Position numbers and translations under genes: made by a program. 64,000 bases of DNA from Oscillospiraceae bacterium (lineage in GTDB: Bacteria; Bacillota; Clostridia; Oscillospirales; Acutalibacteraceae). Location: the NCBI GenBank assembly GCA_022483045.1, contig JAKVOA010000001.1, positions 1,530,501-1,594,500 of the forward strand, read 5' to 3'. Positions 39,706 through 49,370 of this stretch are shown here, one piece after another. How positions within the stretch are numbered: position 1 is the first letter of the stretch; the number at the start of each line of letters is the position of its first letter. The notes below the pieces were generated by a model. It searched no databases. It had not been told where the DNA came from and saw only the letters and a list, made by a program, of their open reading frames with translations.

Positions 39706-40887
39706 ATGGCAACTAGCAAACAGGCGGCAAACAAAGCCGCGCAGGACGCACAGAATAAAGAAGAAGCCCTGAAAACGGCCCTCTCTAAAATAGAAAAACA
39801 ATTTGGCAAAGGCGCCGTAATGCGCCTTGGGCAAAACGAGGCCATGCACGTAGAAGCTATCTCAACCGGCAGCCTTGGGCTGGATATGGCCCTAGGCATT
39901 GGCGGCTTTCCGCGCGGACGCATTATTGAAATTTTTGGCCCTGAAAGTTCCGGCAAAACCACCCTTGCTCTACACTGCGTAGCAGAGGGACAAAAGAGCG
40001 GCGGCAATGCCGCCTTTATCGATGTGGAACATGCGCTCGACCCGGTCTATGCGGCTGCGCTTGGCGTAGATGTCGACAGCCTTTTGGTCAGTCAGCCAGA
40101 CACCGGCGAACAGGCGCTGGAAATTACCGAAGCACTGGTGCGCTCTGGCGCAATCGATGTCATTGTTATCGACTCTGTCGCGGCGCTGGTTCCCCGCGCG
40201 GAAATTGAGGGCGAAATGGGCGACAGCCACGTGGGCCTGCAGGCACGCCTGATGAGCCAGGCCCTGCGCAAATTGGCCGGCGCCATCAGCAAAAGTAACT
40301 GTGTCGCTATCTTTATCAACCAGCTGCGCGAAAAAGTGGGCGTGATTTACGGCAACCCTGAAGTGACCCCCGGCGGGCGCGCCCTGAAGTTTTACGCTTC
40401 TGTACGTGTGGATATCCGTAAAATTGAAACTCTGAAAAACGGCACTGAGCAGGTTGGCTCACGCACCCGGGCAAAGGTTGTCAAAAATAAGATTGCGCCG
40501 CCGTTCCGTACGGCAGAATTTGATATCATGTATGGTGAGGGCATTTCCCATGTTGGCGAAATTGTGGACCTTGGCGCAAAACTGGATATCGTAGAAAAAA
40601 GCGGTGCCTGGTTCTCTTACAATGGACAGCGCCTGGGGCAGGGCCGCGAAAATGTAAAGAAGCTGCTGCTGGAAAATCAGGAACTGGCCAACGAAATTGA
40701 AGCAAAAATCCGTGCAAATTCGGATAAACTATATGCAAAGACTATTTCTCCGCGCGCTGCGGCAGCCCGGCCGCTGCAAGCAGCCGCACCCGCAAAAGCA
40801 GACAACGCGGAAAAGAAACCGGAAAATACGCCTGCTTCCCCGCATGCCCCTGCTGTAAACATCGACATCGAGGATGACGACGACTAA
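39706..40887 (+). CDS. recA: Recombinase RecA
   Basis: RecA forms the nucleoprotein filament for homologous recombination and triggers LexA self-cleavage. The start is ATG 39706 ([13 protein letters not shown], 393 residues) with AGGAGG upstream. The Walker A box is GPESSGKT (78-85). [20 protein letters not shown] holds Walker B and loop L1, and [20 protein letters not shown] holds loop L2. The C-terminal 45 residues are an Ala/Pro-rich linker with an acidic end (DIEDDDD), typical of Firmicutes RecA. A LexA box lies upstream and recX follows. Confidence 0.98.
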   Translation: MATSKQAANKAAQDAQNKEEALKTALSKIEKQFGKGAVMRLGQNEAMHVEAISTGSLGLDMALGIGGFPRGRIIEIFGPESSGKTTLALHCVAEGQKSGGNAAFIDVEHALDPVYAAALGVDVDSLLVSQPDTGEQALEITEALVRSGAIDVIVIDSVAALVPRAEIEGEMGDSHVGLQARLMSQALRKLAGAISKSNCVAIFINQLREKVGVIYGNPEVTPGGRALKFYASVRVDIRKIETLKNGTEQVGSRTRAKVVKNKIAPPFRTAEFDIMYGEGISHVGEIVDLGAKLDIVEKSGAWFSYNGQRLGQGRENVKKLLLENQELANEIEAKIRANSDKLYAKTISPRAAAARPLQAAAPAKADNAEKKPENTPASPHAPAVNIDIEDDDD

Positions 40888-40924
40888 AGCAGACGATGAC
40901 TAAAGCAAAGGAAGGACAAATCCG

Positions 40925-41542
40925 GTGGAACTGACAGCAATGGAGCCCCGGCGGCACAGCCGGACCGCTTTGTTTTTGGATGGTGAATATGCCGTGAGTG
41001 TAGATACAGAAACCCTGCTACAGGCGGGGTGGAAACTCGGCTGCGACGTGACCGATGAAGAGCTGCACGACCTGCTGCAGCACTCGGACGCACACCGTGC
41101 AAGCGAAAAAGCGCTGTATCTGCTGGAACACCGCAGCCACTCAAAAAAAGAGCTGACTGACAAGATTGCCCGTACTGTGCCGCGTGCCGCGGCACAGGCC
41201 GCCGCTGACAAGATGGAGAACCTTGGCCTTTTAGATGATAGCGATTTTGCACAACGCTATGCCCGCGAGCTGTACCGCAAGGGTTATGCAAAACGCCGCG
41301 TATGCTATGAACTTTCGCGCAAAGGCATTTCCCTGGCCCTGATTGAGGCCGCCGCTGCGGAAAACGAGCCGGAACCTGCACAGGCAATTGCGCAGGTCCT
41401 GCAGAAAAAGTACCGCGACTTAAGCGATGAAAAAGACAGGCGCCGCGCTACGGCGTGCCTGCAGCGGCTGGGATACGGTTTCGATGATATCCGCGCCGCA
41501 TTAAAACGATATATAACAAATGAGGATGAATACTATGGCTGA
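40925..41542 (+). CDS. recX: RecA regulator RecX
   Basis: RecX limits RecA filament growth. The start is GTG 40925 (205 residues), with GGAAGG 9 bp upstream and 37 bp after recA. The three-helix repeats are visible: ALYLLEHRSHSKKELTDKIA (about residues 60-80), LGLLDDSDFAQRYARELY (about 100-118), GYAKRRVCYELSRKGI and the C-terminal CLQRLGYGFDDIRAALKRY. Position after recA and before rimO is usual. It overlaps rimO by 8 bp. Confidence 0.93.
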   Translation: MELTAMEPRRHSRTALFLDGEYAVSVDTETLLQAGWKLGCDVTDEELHDLLQHSDAHRASEKALYLLEHRSHSKKELTDKIARTVPRAAAQAAADKMENLGLLDDSDFAQRYARELYRKGYAKRRVCYELSRKGISLALIEAAAAENEPEPAQAIAQVLQKKYRDLSDEKDRRRATACLQRLGYGFDDIRAALKRYITNEDEYYG

Positions 41543-42911
41543 TTCGGTTGGAATCGTAAGCCTGGGCTGCGCCAAAAACCAGGTTGATGGAGAAATGATG
41601 CTGGCTGCGCTGGAAAATGCAGGCTGGAAAGTGATGGACGACGCGGCGCTGGCCGATGTTGCCATTGTCAACACCTGCGGCTTTATCCAAAGCGCCAAAC
41701 AGGAAAGCATCAACGAAATACTGGAACTGGCACACCTAAAAAAAGAAGGGCACCCCAAAGCAATCGTTGTGACCGGCTGCCTTGCCGAGCGCTACCGCGA
41801 GCAGATTATGCAGCAGCTGCCGGAATGTGACGCTGTGTGTGGCATTGGCGCAGACGCCGATATTGATGCGGTCTGCCGCGCGGCGCTGGCGGGAAATCAC
41901 CCACAGTCTTTCCCCGAAAAAGACAAGCTACCGCTGTGCGGCGAGCGCCGGCTTTTGACCCCAAGCTATTATGCCTACCTGAAAATTGCAGAGGGCTGCG
42001 ACAACCGCTGCAGCTACTGTGCCATCCCCTTTATCCGTGGGCGTTACCGCAGCCGTCCTATAGAGGAAATTGTAGCAGAAGCCGAGACGTTAGTGAAAAA
42101 CGGTGCCAAAGAATTAACGCTAATTGCGCAGGACACAACCAAATACGGTTGGGACCTCTATGACCACAAGCTGATGCTGCCCACCCTGCTGCGCCGCTTG
42201 TGCAAAATTGACGGCCTGCATTGGATTCGTTTTCTGTACTGCTACCCGGATTACCTGACAGATGACCTACTGGACGTTTTGGCACAAGAGCCAAAAGTGT
42301 TGCCCTATATTGACCTGCCGCTGCAGCACTGCAGCGGACCGATTTTAAAAGCTATGCACCGCTGGGGAAACCGCGAAATGCTGACAAAGCTGATTGCGCA
42401 TATTCGAGAAAAAGTACCGGGCGTCACCCTGCGCACGACACTAATTACCGGTTTCCCCGGCGAAACTGAGCAGGACTTTACCGAATTATGCGAATTCGTA
42501 AAAGAAGTTTCGTTTGACCGGCTGGGCTGCTTCCCCTACTCACAGGAAGAGGGAACAGCCGCCGCCAAAATGCCGAATCAGATTCCGGAAGACGTAAAGC
42601 AGCACCGTGCTGAGCTGATTATGGAGGGCCAGATGGATCGCACACAAACCGCCGGCGAAAGGCTGGCCGGCACAATCCAAACAGTCTTGTGCGAAGGCTG
42701 GGACCGCTACGCGGAGTGCTGGTTTGGCCGTACCGCTGCACAGGCCCCGGACGACATCGACGGCAAAGTCTTTTTTACTGTACCAAAAGGAACATCAAAA
42801 CCCGGTTATGGTATGTTTGTCCCGGTACTCGTAACAGACTGTATCGACGGCGACCTTGTGGGCGAGCTGCACCTGCAAGAAGGAGGTGCAGAGCATGAAT
42901 CTGCCAAATAA
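41535..42911 (+). CDS. rimO: Ribosomal protein S12 methylthiotransferase RimO
   Basis: RimO adds a methylthio group to the conserved aspartate of ribosomal protein S12 using two 4Fe-4S clusters. The start is ATG 41535 (MADSVGIVSLGCAKNQVD, 458 residues). The N-terminal UPF0004 domain has Cys in SLGCAKN, NTCGFI and VTGCLAE. The radical-SAM cluster is CDNRCSYCAIP (about residues 155-165). A C-terminal TRAM domain ends with PVLVTDCIDGDLVGEL. The SLGCAKNxVD start and DNRCSYC motif separate RimO from MiaB. It overlaps pgsA by 17 bp. Confidence 0.95.
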   Translation: MADSVGIVSLGCAKNQVDGEMMLAALENAGWKVMDDAALADVAIVNTCGFIQSAKQESINEILELAHLKKEGHPKAIVVTGCLAERYREQIMQQLPECDAVCGIGADADIDAVCRAALAGNHPQSFPEKDKLPLCGERRLLTPSYYAYLKIAEGCDNRCSYCAIPFIRGRYRSRPIEEIVAEAETLVKNGAKELTLIAQDTTKYGWDLYDHKLMLPTLLRRLCKIDGLHWIRFLYCYPDYLTDDLLDVLAQEPKVLPYIDLPLQHCSGPILKAMHRWGNREMLTKLIAHIREKVPGVTLRTTLITGFPGETEQDFTELCEFVKEVSFDRLGCFPYSQEEGTAAAKMPNQIPEDVKQHRAELIMEGQMDRTQTAGERLAGTIQTVLCEGWDRYAECWFGRTAAQAPDDIDGKVFFTVPKGTSKPGYGMFVPVLVTDCIDGDLVGELHLQEGGAEHESAK

Positions 42912-43467
42912 ACTGACGATTGCCCGCATGATTATGGTGCCGGTCATTGTCGCTTTTCTGTTGCTGCCGCAGGTCTGGGGGCATTATCTGTGGGCCATGC
43001 TTTTTTTCCTGCTCGCCTCTTATACAGATCATTTAGACGGGAAGATTGCCCGCACGCGGGGAATGATCACCGCTTTCGGCAAGTTTTTAGACCCACTGGC
43101 AGATAAAATATTGATTCTCTCTATTTTCATCTGTTTTGTTAAACTAGATCTGTGCAATGTTTGGCTGGTGCTGATTCTGCTTTTCCGCGAATTTGCCATT
43201 ACCTTTCTACGGCTGGTCGGGGCAGAGTCTGGCAAAGTGATTGCCGCAAACAAATGGGGCAAAAGCAAAACCATTTCACAGATTATTGCCGTTTTTTTTG
43301 TACTGCTGTTTCAGATTTTAGGTGAATTCGGTATTGCTTCCGCAAGCACAATGACAACCCTCAACCTTGTCGGCAACCTGCTGATCGGCATTTCCTGCGT
43401 ACTGGCAATTATCAGCGGCGTGATTTACATGCAACAAAACCGCCATGTTATCGGCGAAATGAAGTAA
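42895..43467 (+). CDS. pgsA: CDP-diacylglycerol-glycerol-3-phosphate phosphatidyltransferase
   Basis: PgsA makes phosphatidylglycerol phosphate, the precursor of phosphatidylglycerol and cardiolipin. The start is ATG 42895 (MNLPNKLTIARMIMVP, 190 residues) with AGGAGGTGCAGAGC upstream in the end of rimO. The CDP-alcohol phosphatidyltransferase signature D-x2-DG-x2-AR-x8-G-x3-D-x3-D is complete (about residues 43-71, with TDHLDGKIART then GKFLDPLADK). Five to six membrane segments are visible. Confidence 0.95.
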   Translation: MNLPNKLTIARMIMVPVIVAFLLLPQVWGHYLWAMLFFLLASYTDHLDGKIARTRGMITAFGKFLDPLADKILILSIFICFVKLDLCNVWLVLILLFREFAITFLRLVGAESGKVIAANKWGKSKTISQIIAVFFVLLFQILGEFGIASASTMTTLNLVGNLLIGISCVLAIISGVIYMQQNRHVIGEMK

Positions 43468-43481
43468 AGCCCCCGTCGCAG

Positions 43482-43510
43482 TTGACATTTTCGTCCTGTC
43501 AACATATAAT
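43482..43510 (+). promoter_or_regulatory. Consensus sigma-A promoter of cysE-cysS
   Basis: TTGACA (43482-43487), 17 bp, TATAAT (43505-43510). Transcription should start near 43517, at the T-box leader. Confidence 0.9.
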
Positions 43511-43516
43511 AAGCAT

Positions 43517-43760
43517 TGGTATAAAATGCTGAGAACGGAAGAAGTAACAGGGCAACCGCGACAGAGAGAAAGCAGCATTAGGCTGAAACTGCTTTTCGCA
43601 AAATCCCTGCGAAGAATGCGTCCGGGAGCAGGCAGGGGAAAATCCCTGCACGGTGGGAGCCGTTAAAAGCCGAGAGCGAGAAACCGGAGTGGAACCGCGG
43701 AAACTGACTTTTCGCCTCCGTTTGTGCAGGAACTTTGTGCACAGGCGGAGGCTTTTTTCG
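43517..43760 (+). ncRNA. T-box leader, tRNA-Cys specific
   Basis: This transcribed leader reads uncharged tRNA-Cys and switches between antitermination and termination. The T-box sequence is GAGTGGAACCGCGG (43687-43700). Stem I contains an AGAGAGAAAGC motif (about 43563-43573) and a specifier codon TGC (43617-43619, in GAATGCG) for cysteine. The T-box bulge TGGA would pair with UCCA, fitting the U73 discriminator of tRNA-Cys. A terminator hairpin GCCTCCG...CGGAGGC with six Ts lies at 43714-43758. Downstream genes are cysE and cysS, agreeing with the cysteine assignment. Confidence 0.93.
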
Positions 43761-43796
43761 CGCTCTGTTTTTCGCGTGTCTATGCAAGGAGAAGTC

Positions 43797-44501
43797 ATGT
43801 TTAAAAATCTAAAATCAGAAATCGACTCAATTATGGACCGCGACCCGGCTGCCCGCAGCCGGACTGAGGTTTATTTCCTCTACAGCGGCTTTAAGGCCGT
43901 GCGCAGCTACCGCCACGCACACTGGTGGCTTGAAAAAGGCCACCCCTTTATTGCCCGCTGGATCAGCCAGCGAGCTCGCCACAAAACCGGTATTGAGATT
44001 CACCCCGGCGCCAAAATTGGCAAAGGTCTGTTCATTGACCACGGCATGGGCGTCGTCATCGGCGAGACTACCGAAATCGGTGACAACTGTACCCTGTACC
44101 AGGGCGTCACCCTGGGTGGAACCGGCAAAGACAAAGGCAAGCGCCACCCGACTTTGGGCAACAATGTCCTGGTTGGTTCCGGCGCAAAAATTTTAGGACC
44201 TATGAAAATCGGCGACAATGCGCGCATTGCCGCCGGCGCAGTGGTGCTGGACGAAGTGCCGGCAAATGCCACTGCAGTTGGTGTACCGGCGCGGGTTGTG
44301 CGCATCAATGGGGTTCGGCCAAACAACTTGGACCAGGTACACGTAACCGACCCGGTTTCGCAGGAACTCTGCCGCATGAATGTGCTGCTGGAGCATATTG
44401 AAAAACGCATTGGTATGCAGCAGGCCGAGGACGACCGCCGTTACGAAGAAAACTATGATCTACAGACAGAAAATGCCGCAAAAAAGGCAGCCGCCAAATA
44501 A
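43797..44501 (+). CDS. cysE: Serine O-acetyltransferase
   Basis: CysE acetylates serine, the first step of cysteine synthesis. The start is ATG 43797 ([20 protein letters not shown], 234 residues) with AAGGAG upstream. The left-handed beta-helix hexapeptides run through [20 protein letters not shown] and [20 protein letters not shown] (about residues 65-105), with the catalytic His in FIDHGMG and the acetyl-CoA region [17 protein letters not shown]. It is the short form, with a reduced N-terminal helical domain, common in Clostridia. It lies 36 bp after the T-box terminator and 28 bp before cysS. Confidence 0.96.
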   Translation: MFKNLKSEIDSIMDRDPAARSRTEVYFLYSGFKAVRSYRHAHWWLEKGHPFIARWISQRARHKTGIEIHPGAKIGKGLFIDHGMGVVIGETTEIGDNCTLYQGVTLGGTGKDKGKRHPTLGNNVLVGSGAKILGPMKIGDNARIAAGAVVLDEVPANATAVGVPARVVRINGVRPNNLDQVHVTDPVSQELCRMNVLLEHIEKRIGMQQAEDDRRYEENYDLQTENAAKKAAAK

Positions 44502-44529
44502 TAATACTACTGCAGGGAGATTTTAATAA

Positions 44530-45951
44530 ATGAAACTGTACAATACGCTGACGCGAAAAAAAGAAGAGTTCGTACCGATTACACCCAATGAAGCAAAAAT
44601 TTATGCCTGCGGCCCCACGGTCTACAACTTCATCCATATCGGCAACGCCCGCCCAATCTGCGTGTTTGACGTTTTGCGCCGGTATCTGGAGTACCGCGGC
44701 TACAAAGTCACGTTTGTACAGAACTTTACAGATATTGACGACAAAATCATCAATAAAGCAAATGAAGAAAACAGCGACTACCTGACAGTAAGCCGCCACT
44801 ATATTGAAGAATACAAAATAGACGCTGCCGGCCTGAATGTGCGCCCGGCAACCGTACACCCCAAAGCCACTGAAAATATTGACGGCATTCAGCAGATTAT
44901 CTCTACGCTGATTGAAAAAGGCTATGCCTACCCCACTGCAAACGGCGATGTGTATTTCCGTACTCTGAAAGATAAAGAATACGGCAAGCTGAGTCATCAG
45001 CCGCTAGAGGACCTGCAGGCAGGCGCACGCATTGCCACCGGCGAAATTAAGGAAGACGCCATGGACTTTGCCCTGTGGAAAGGCGCAAAGCCGGGTGAGC
45101 CCTACTGGGAATCCCCCTGGGGAAAAGGCAGGCCCGGCTGGCACATTGAGTGCTCTGCCATGGTGCGTCGGTATCTGGGTAAAACCATCGATATTCACTG
45201 CGGCGGGCAGGACCTTATCTTTCCGCACCACGAAAACGAAATTGCGCAGAGCGAATGCTGCAACGGCGTGCCGTTTGCCCACTACTGGGTACACAACGGC
45301 TACATCAATGTAAACAATCAGAAAATGAGCAAGAGCCTACACAACTTCTTTACCGTGCGCGATGTAGCTGAGCAGTTTGGCTATGAGCCGATTCGGTATT
45401 TAATGGTTTCAGCACATTACCGAATGCCTATTAACTACAGCGTAGAAATGATTGGGCAGTGCAAATCTTCTCTGGACCGCCTGTATCACTGCCGCGACAA
45501 TCTCGCCTTCGTGCTGCAGCATGCACCTGAAATCGCCAAAGACAGCGACAGCGCTGTGCGCGAAAAGCTAGACAACTGCCGCGCCGCCTTTGAAGCCGCC
45601 ATGGACGATGACCTGAACACTGCCAATGCGATCGCCGCGCTGTTTGATATGGCAAAAGAAATCAACACTGACCTTTCCGCGGAAAAAGCGCCTGGCAAAG
45701 CCATCTGTCAATACGCTTACGACCTGTTTACAAAGCTTGCAGATGTACTTGGCCTGCTGTACAGCCGCCCGGTGCCGGGCACAGAACCCGCCGATGATGA
45801 CGCCGCAGAAATTGAAAACCTGATTGCGCAACGTGCACAGGCCCGCAAAGACAAAAACTGGGCTGAGGCCGACCGCATCCGTGATGAACTGAAAGTACGC
45901 CAAGTCGTGCTGGAAGACACCCCGCAGGGCGTCAAGTGGCACAAAGCATAA
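44530..45951 (+). CDS. cysS: Cysteinyl-tRNA synthetase
   Basis: CysS charges tRNA-Cys, the molecule the upstream T-box senses. At 473 residues it is standard length. The class I signatures are present: [16 protein letters not shown] with HIGN at about residues 36-39, and KMSKS at about 266-270. The zinc ligands include Cys28 in YACGPTV, Cys about 208 in WHIECSAM and the His/Glu in [12 protein letters not shown]. The C-terminal DALR-like helical domain ends WHKA. A gap of 28 bp with AGGGAGA links it to cysE. Confidence 0.97.
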   Translation: MKLYNTLTRKKEEFVPITPNEAKIYACGPTVYNFIHIGNARPICVFDVLRRYLEYRGYKVTFVQNFTDIDDKIINKANEENSDYLTVSRHYIEEYKIDAAGLNVRPATVHPKATENIDGIQQIISTLIEKGYAYPTANGDVYFRTLKDKEYGKLSHQPLEDLQAGARIATGEIKEDAMDFALWKGAKPGEPYWESPWGKGRPGWHIECSAMVRRYLGKTIDIHCGGQDLIFPHHENEIAQSECCNGVPFAHYWVHNGYINVNNQKMSKSLHNFFTVRDVAEQFGYEPIRYLMVSAHYRMPINYSVEMIGQCKSSLDRLYHCRDNLAFVLQHAPEIAKDSDSAVREKLDNCRAAFEAAMDDDLNTANAIAALFDMAKEINTDLSAEKAPGKAICQYAYDLFTKLADVLGLLYSRPVPGTEPADDDAAEIENLIAQRAQARKDKNWAEADRIRDELKVRQVVLEDTPQGVKWHKA

Positions 45952-45963
45952 AATAGAATGAAC

Positions 45964-46014
45964 AAAGGGCAGATAGAAAAAGCAAAAAAGCTTTTCTGTC
46001 TGCCCTTTTTATTT
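45964..46014. terminator. Bidirectional terminator between cysS and prmC
   Basis: GGGCAGA pairs with TCTGCCC, with an inner AAAAGC/GCTTTT stem and TTTTTATTT on the plus strand. It lies between convergent genes. Confidence 0.85.
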
Positions 46015-46028
46015 ACAGAAATTCAAGT

Positions 46029-46892
46029 TCATATGGACGGCTTCTCCGTTTCACCGCGCCAGCCATAGACCACGCGGTCAAACTGATTGAAGTCCTTTAA
46101 TACACTGATTTTTTGCAGGCCGGCCGCCGCAAACAGAGACGAAACTGCTGCCGCCTGACTTTCGCCGATTTCCACCGCGCAGAAGCCGCCTGGCACAAGC
46201 TGCGGCAGCCAAAGCTGCGCGATTGCCCTGTAAAACTGCAGGCCGTCCGTGCCACCATCAAGTGCGGCGTGCGGCTCGTGCTGCAGCTCCCGCTGCAGGC
46301 CTGGGATTTCCCCTTCCCGCACATACGGCGGATTGCAGAGAAAACCGCCCAGTTTGCCACAAGCTGCGGCATCGGCAGCCGAAAAAGCATCCAGTCTTTT
46401 CGGCATCACCTGCAGCCGCCGGTATGTCCGGCAGTTTTCGCGCAAATACTTCAGTGCACGCTCATATTTTTCTCCGCAGAAAAGCGCAAGGTCCGCGCGC
46501 AGGCTTTTTAAGCCAAGCCCAACCGCGCCGCTGCCCGCGCAAAGATCCAACACGCGCACCCCTTTTGGCAGTAGACGCGCCGCTGTCTGTACCAGCAGCT
46601 CAGTCTCCTCCCGCGGGCAAAGGACTCCCTCGCCAACCGCAAGTTCCAAATTGAGAAACGGCCATCTGCCCAGTAGATACTGCAGTGGCTCTCCCTCTGC
46701 ACGCTGCTGCGCTAAAGCCAGCAGGCGCTGCGATTTTTCGGCAGCTGCCTGCTCATGTCCATGCACAGCCAAACCGGGGCGATCCAGACCCAAAACGCTT
46801 TTGCACAGACAGATCGCATCAAAAGCGGGGCTTTCGTTGCCGGCCTCCTGCAAAATTTTTTTCGCCTGCAGGTAACTCTGCTCATTTGTCAT
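46029..46892 (-). CDS. prmC: Release factor glutamine N5-methyltransferase PrmC
   Basis: PrmC methylates the GGQ glutamine of release factors RF1 and RF2. The 287-residue protein has a helical N-terminal domain, SAM motif I VLDLCAGSGAVGLGLKSL (about residues 115-132) and the signature NPPY in FLCNPPYVREGEI (about 186-198). It overlaps yqhQ by 4 bp (ATGA). The usual partner prfA is not adjacent; instead yqhQ lies upstream, a neighbourhood also common in Clostridia. Confidence 0.94.
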   Translation of the reverse strand: MTNEQSYLQAKKILQEAGNESPAFDAICLCKSVLGLDRPGLAVHGHEQAAAEKSQRLLALAQQRAEGEPLQYLLGRWPFLNLELAVGEGVLCPREETELLVQTAARLLPKGVRVLDLCAGSGAVGLGLKSLRADLALFCGEKYERALKYLRENCRTYRRLQVMPKRLDAFSAADAAACGKLGGFLCNPPYVREGEIPGLQRELQHEPHAALDGGTDGLQFYRAIAQLWLPQLVPGGFCAVEIGESQAAAVSSLFAAAGLQKISVLKDFNQFDRVVYGWRGETEKPSI

Positions 46893-47857
46893 GGAACAAT
46901 CCTATCCTCTCCATTTTCCGGAATCACTTTCTGCATGGCAGCAATAGCAACCTCCATCATGCTGTCGTCCGGTTCCTTTACTGTCAGGCGCTGCATCCAT
47001 AGCCCCGGCGCGGCAATGATGCGCGTCAGGCGGTTTTCGTGCCGTCCGCAGTAGCGAATCAGCTCATATCCTAAACCCATAACAATAGGAATGCACAGCA
47101 GCTTGACAAAGGTGCGCAGGAAGGGATTGGAAAATGGAATAAAAATACCGACTAATACGCCAATTAAAATCATCAGCACCATAAAGCTGGTGCCGCAGCG
47201 CGGGTGAAAGCGGCCCTGCTTCTTTACATTTTCAACGGTCAGGGGCAAGCCAGCTTCATAGCAGAAAATTGTTTTGTGCTCGGCACCATGGTAGCGGAAC
47301 ATCCGCTTAATATCCGGCTGAAAACCGACAAGGCCGATATATACAACAAAAATCAGCAGCCGCAGCACCCCCTCAAAGGGACTGCGCCACCCAGCAATAG
47401 AGGATCCGGTGACCCCCTCAAGCAGGTTAAACAGCACTGTCGGCACAATAAAGAAAAGCGCCACCGCCAGTAAAATTCCCAGTACACTGCCGATTACCAT
47501 AACAATATTTGTCAGTTTATCGCCGAAATGTTTTTCAAGCCAGCGGTCAAATTTGCTCTCCTCTTCTTCCTCCTCAATCTCAGTCATACCGGATTTTTCA
47601 CCGGAAAGATTGAGCGCCCGGCTACTCATAGAGAGGCTGTCAATAAAAGATGCCACGCCGCGCAAAATCGGCAGCTTTAAAACCGGGTAGCGATCCCACA
47701 AAGAGACATACGGCAGTTCTTCTGAGTCGATGCTACCGCTGGGGGTGCGCACCGACACCTCAATGCGGTGTGGACCACGCATCAAAATGCCCTCGATCAG
47801 TGCCTGACCGCCAATAGAAGTAATACATTTTTTAGGTTTCTGTACTGTCATCTGCAT
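46889..47857 (-). CDS. yqhQ: DUF1385 membrane protein YqhQ
   Basis: The 322-residue protein begins near IGGQALIEGILMRGPHRIEV (about residues 15-34), the family hallmark. It has four to five membrane segments and the metal-site-like motifs YHGAEHKTIFCYE (about 188-200) and RFHPRCGTSFMVLM (about 216-229). DUF1385 proteins are predicted metal-dependent membrane enzymes with no proven reaction. ATG 47857 and ATG 47851 are both possible starts. It overlaps the kinase gene by 26 bp and prmC by 4 bp, so all belong to one transcript. Confidence 0.88.
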   Translation of the reverse strand: MQMTVQKPKKCITSIGGQALIEGILMRGPHRIEVSVRTPSGSIDSEELPYVSLWDRYPVLKLPILRGVASFIDSLSMSSRALNLSGEKSGMTEIEEEEEESKFDRWLEKHFGDKLTNIVMVIGSVLGILLAVALFFIVPTVLFNLLEGVTGSSIAGWRSPFEGVLRLLIFVVYIGLVGFQPDIKRMFRYHGAEHKTIFCYEAGLPLTVENVKKQGRFHPRCGTSFMVLMILIGVLVGIFIPFSNPFLRTFVKLLCIPIVMGLGYELIRYCGRHENRLTRIIAAPGLWMQRLTVKEPDDSMMEVAIAAMQKVIPENGEDRIVP

Positions 47858-49370
47858 CCCTTTCTTCCTGGCTTTGTTTATTGTGCTCTTCCTGCAGGTG
47901 ATCCCGCAGCTTTTGGATAGTCGGGATTGTAATGGTCACAACAGTGCCCACGCCCTCTTGACTTTCAATATCCAAGCTGCCAGAGTGAAGGCGCATAATT
48001 TCATCTGCCAGCGCCAGCCCAATGCCGGAGCCGCGCACGGTTTGATTCGCTTTATAAAATTTCTTTTTAACATTTGGCAGGTGCTTTGCTGGAATACCGC
48101 AGCCGTTGTCGCTAATAGCCACCTGAATGAACCCCTCGGCCTCGGTCGCAGCCACATTGATGGTTCCGCCGCGGTCCGTATACTTTAAAGCATTATCCAG
48201 AATATTGACAAACACCTGACGCAAACGGTTTACGTCGCCCAAAACCGGCGAAAGCATGGCCGGCTCTTCATATAAAAGGAATTTGCCCTCATTTTTGGCA
48301 CGCTCGCTGAACATATAGACAGCCTCGCCCAGCTCGGCCAAAATGTCAATGCGGTCCATGGTAAGCGTCATGCGGCCGGACTGCATACGTGAAAAGTCCA
48401 ACAGTTCCTCGACCATGCCGGAAAGGCGCTCGGTTTCTTTCAGGATAACGTCCATACCCTTATTAAAGCTCTCTTGATCCAGTCCGCCGGACTGCAGCGT
48501 TTCGCCCCAGCCCTTGATTGCCGTTAAGGGCGTACGCAGCTCGTGTGAAACAGAAGAGATAAAGTCGTTTTTCATACGCTCGGTGGTACCCAATTCTTTG
48601 GCCATGTCGTTGATTGTGCGGCACAAATCGCCGATTTCATCATCCTGGTAATTTTCGATGCGTGCCTGAAAGTCGCCCTGCGCAATACGCTTTGCTGTAC
48701 TGCTGATTTGGCGAATCGGGCCTAAAATACTGCGGATAAAGTACCGCCCTGACAGCAGCACCAGTGCAATGACAATCAGCCCCACTAAAATCAGCAGCAA
48801 CACAACAACCAAAATCTGCCGATCTGCATTGGAAAGGGAAACGACATACCGAATGGCGCCGACTGACTTGCCGCTGTCGCTACGCAGCACGCGCGTGACC
48901 GCCATAACCTTTTCTCCGCTGGAAAGATAGCCGGTCCAGGTGCCATAACCTTTTTTGTCCTGTATGGCCATAGTGTAGTCGGGCATATCTTCGCTGCCGT
49001 CCGGCGCAAAGCCCAGGCTGGTATTGATGATATCGCCGTGGGCATTGAAGACCATGAGCTCCATGCTTTCTTTATTGGGGAAATTCTCAACATACTGCCG
49101 TGCTGCCGTGCTGAAAGCACTGGAAGTACGCAGACCGTTATTGGCAAAGACATTGGTCAGCTCTTCGCTGCGAGAATCGATTGCAGTCTGGATGCTTCCG
49201 TAAGTATTGCTGCGCACCATAAGAGAAGTCGCCACAATAATGGCAACAAGGACCAAGACGGTCATACCAAGGGAATTGAGCAGCCAGCGCTGTGAAATTT
49301 TTTTCGTATTTTTGCGGCGTTCCTCTTCATTTGCTGCCACCTGTGCAGCCTCTGCTTTCAGGCTTCCCAT
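47832..49370 (-). CDS. Membrane sensor histidine kinase with HAMP domain
   Basis: The 512-residue kinase has TM1 at about 34-52, an extracellular sensor domain at 53-182, TM2 at about 184-207, HAMP at about 208-262, HisKA with SHELRTP (275-281, phosphoacceptor His276) and HATPase with NILDNALKY (N box), DNGCGIP (G1) and GSGIGLAL (G2). The layout resembles WalK/PhoR/ResE-type Firmicutes kinases but has no PAS domain. The gene overlaps the response regulator by 13 bp and yqhQ by 26 bp. The sensed signal is unknown. Confidence 0.93.
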   Translation of the reverse strand: MGSLKAEAAQVAANEEERRKNTKKISQRWLLNSLGMTVLVLVAIIVATSLMVRSNTYGSIQTAIDSRSEELTNVFANNGLRTSSAFSTAARQYVENFPNKESMELMVFNAHGDIINTSLGFAPDGSEDMPDYTMAIQDKKGYGTWTGYLSSGEKVMAVTRVLRSDSGKSVGAIRYVVSLSNADRQILVVVLLLILVGLIVIALVLLSGRYFIRSILGPIRQISSTAKRIAQGDFQARIENYQDDEIGDLCRTINDMAKELGTTERMKNDFISSVSHELRTPLTAIKGWGETLQSGGLDQESFNKGMDVILKETERLSGMVEELLDFSRMQSGRMTLTMDRIDILAELGEAVYMFSERAKNEGKFLLYEEPAMLSPVLGDVNRLRQVFVNILDNALKYTDRGGTINVAATEAEGFIQVAISDNGCGIPAKHLPNVKKKFYKANQTVRGSGIGLALADEIMRLHSGSLDIESQEGVGTVVTITIPTIQKLRDHLQEEHNKQSQEERDADDSTET

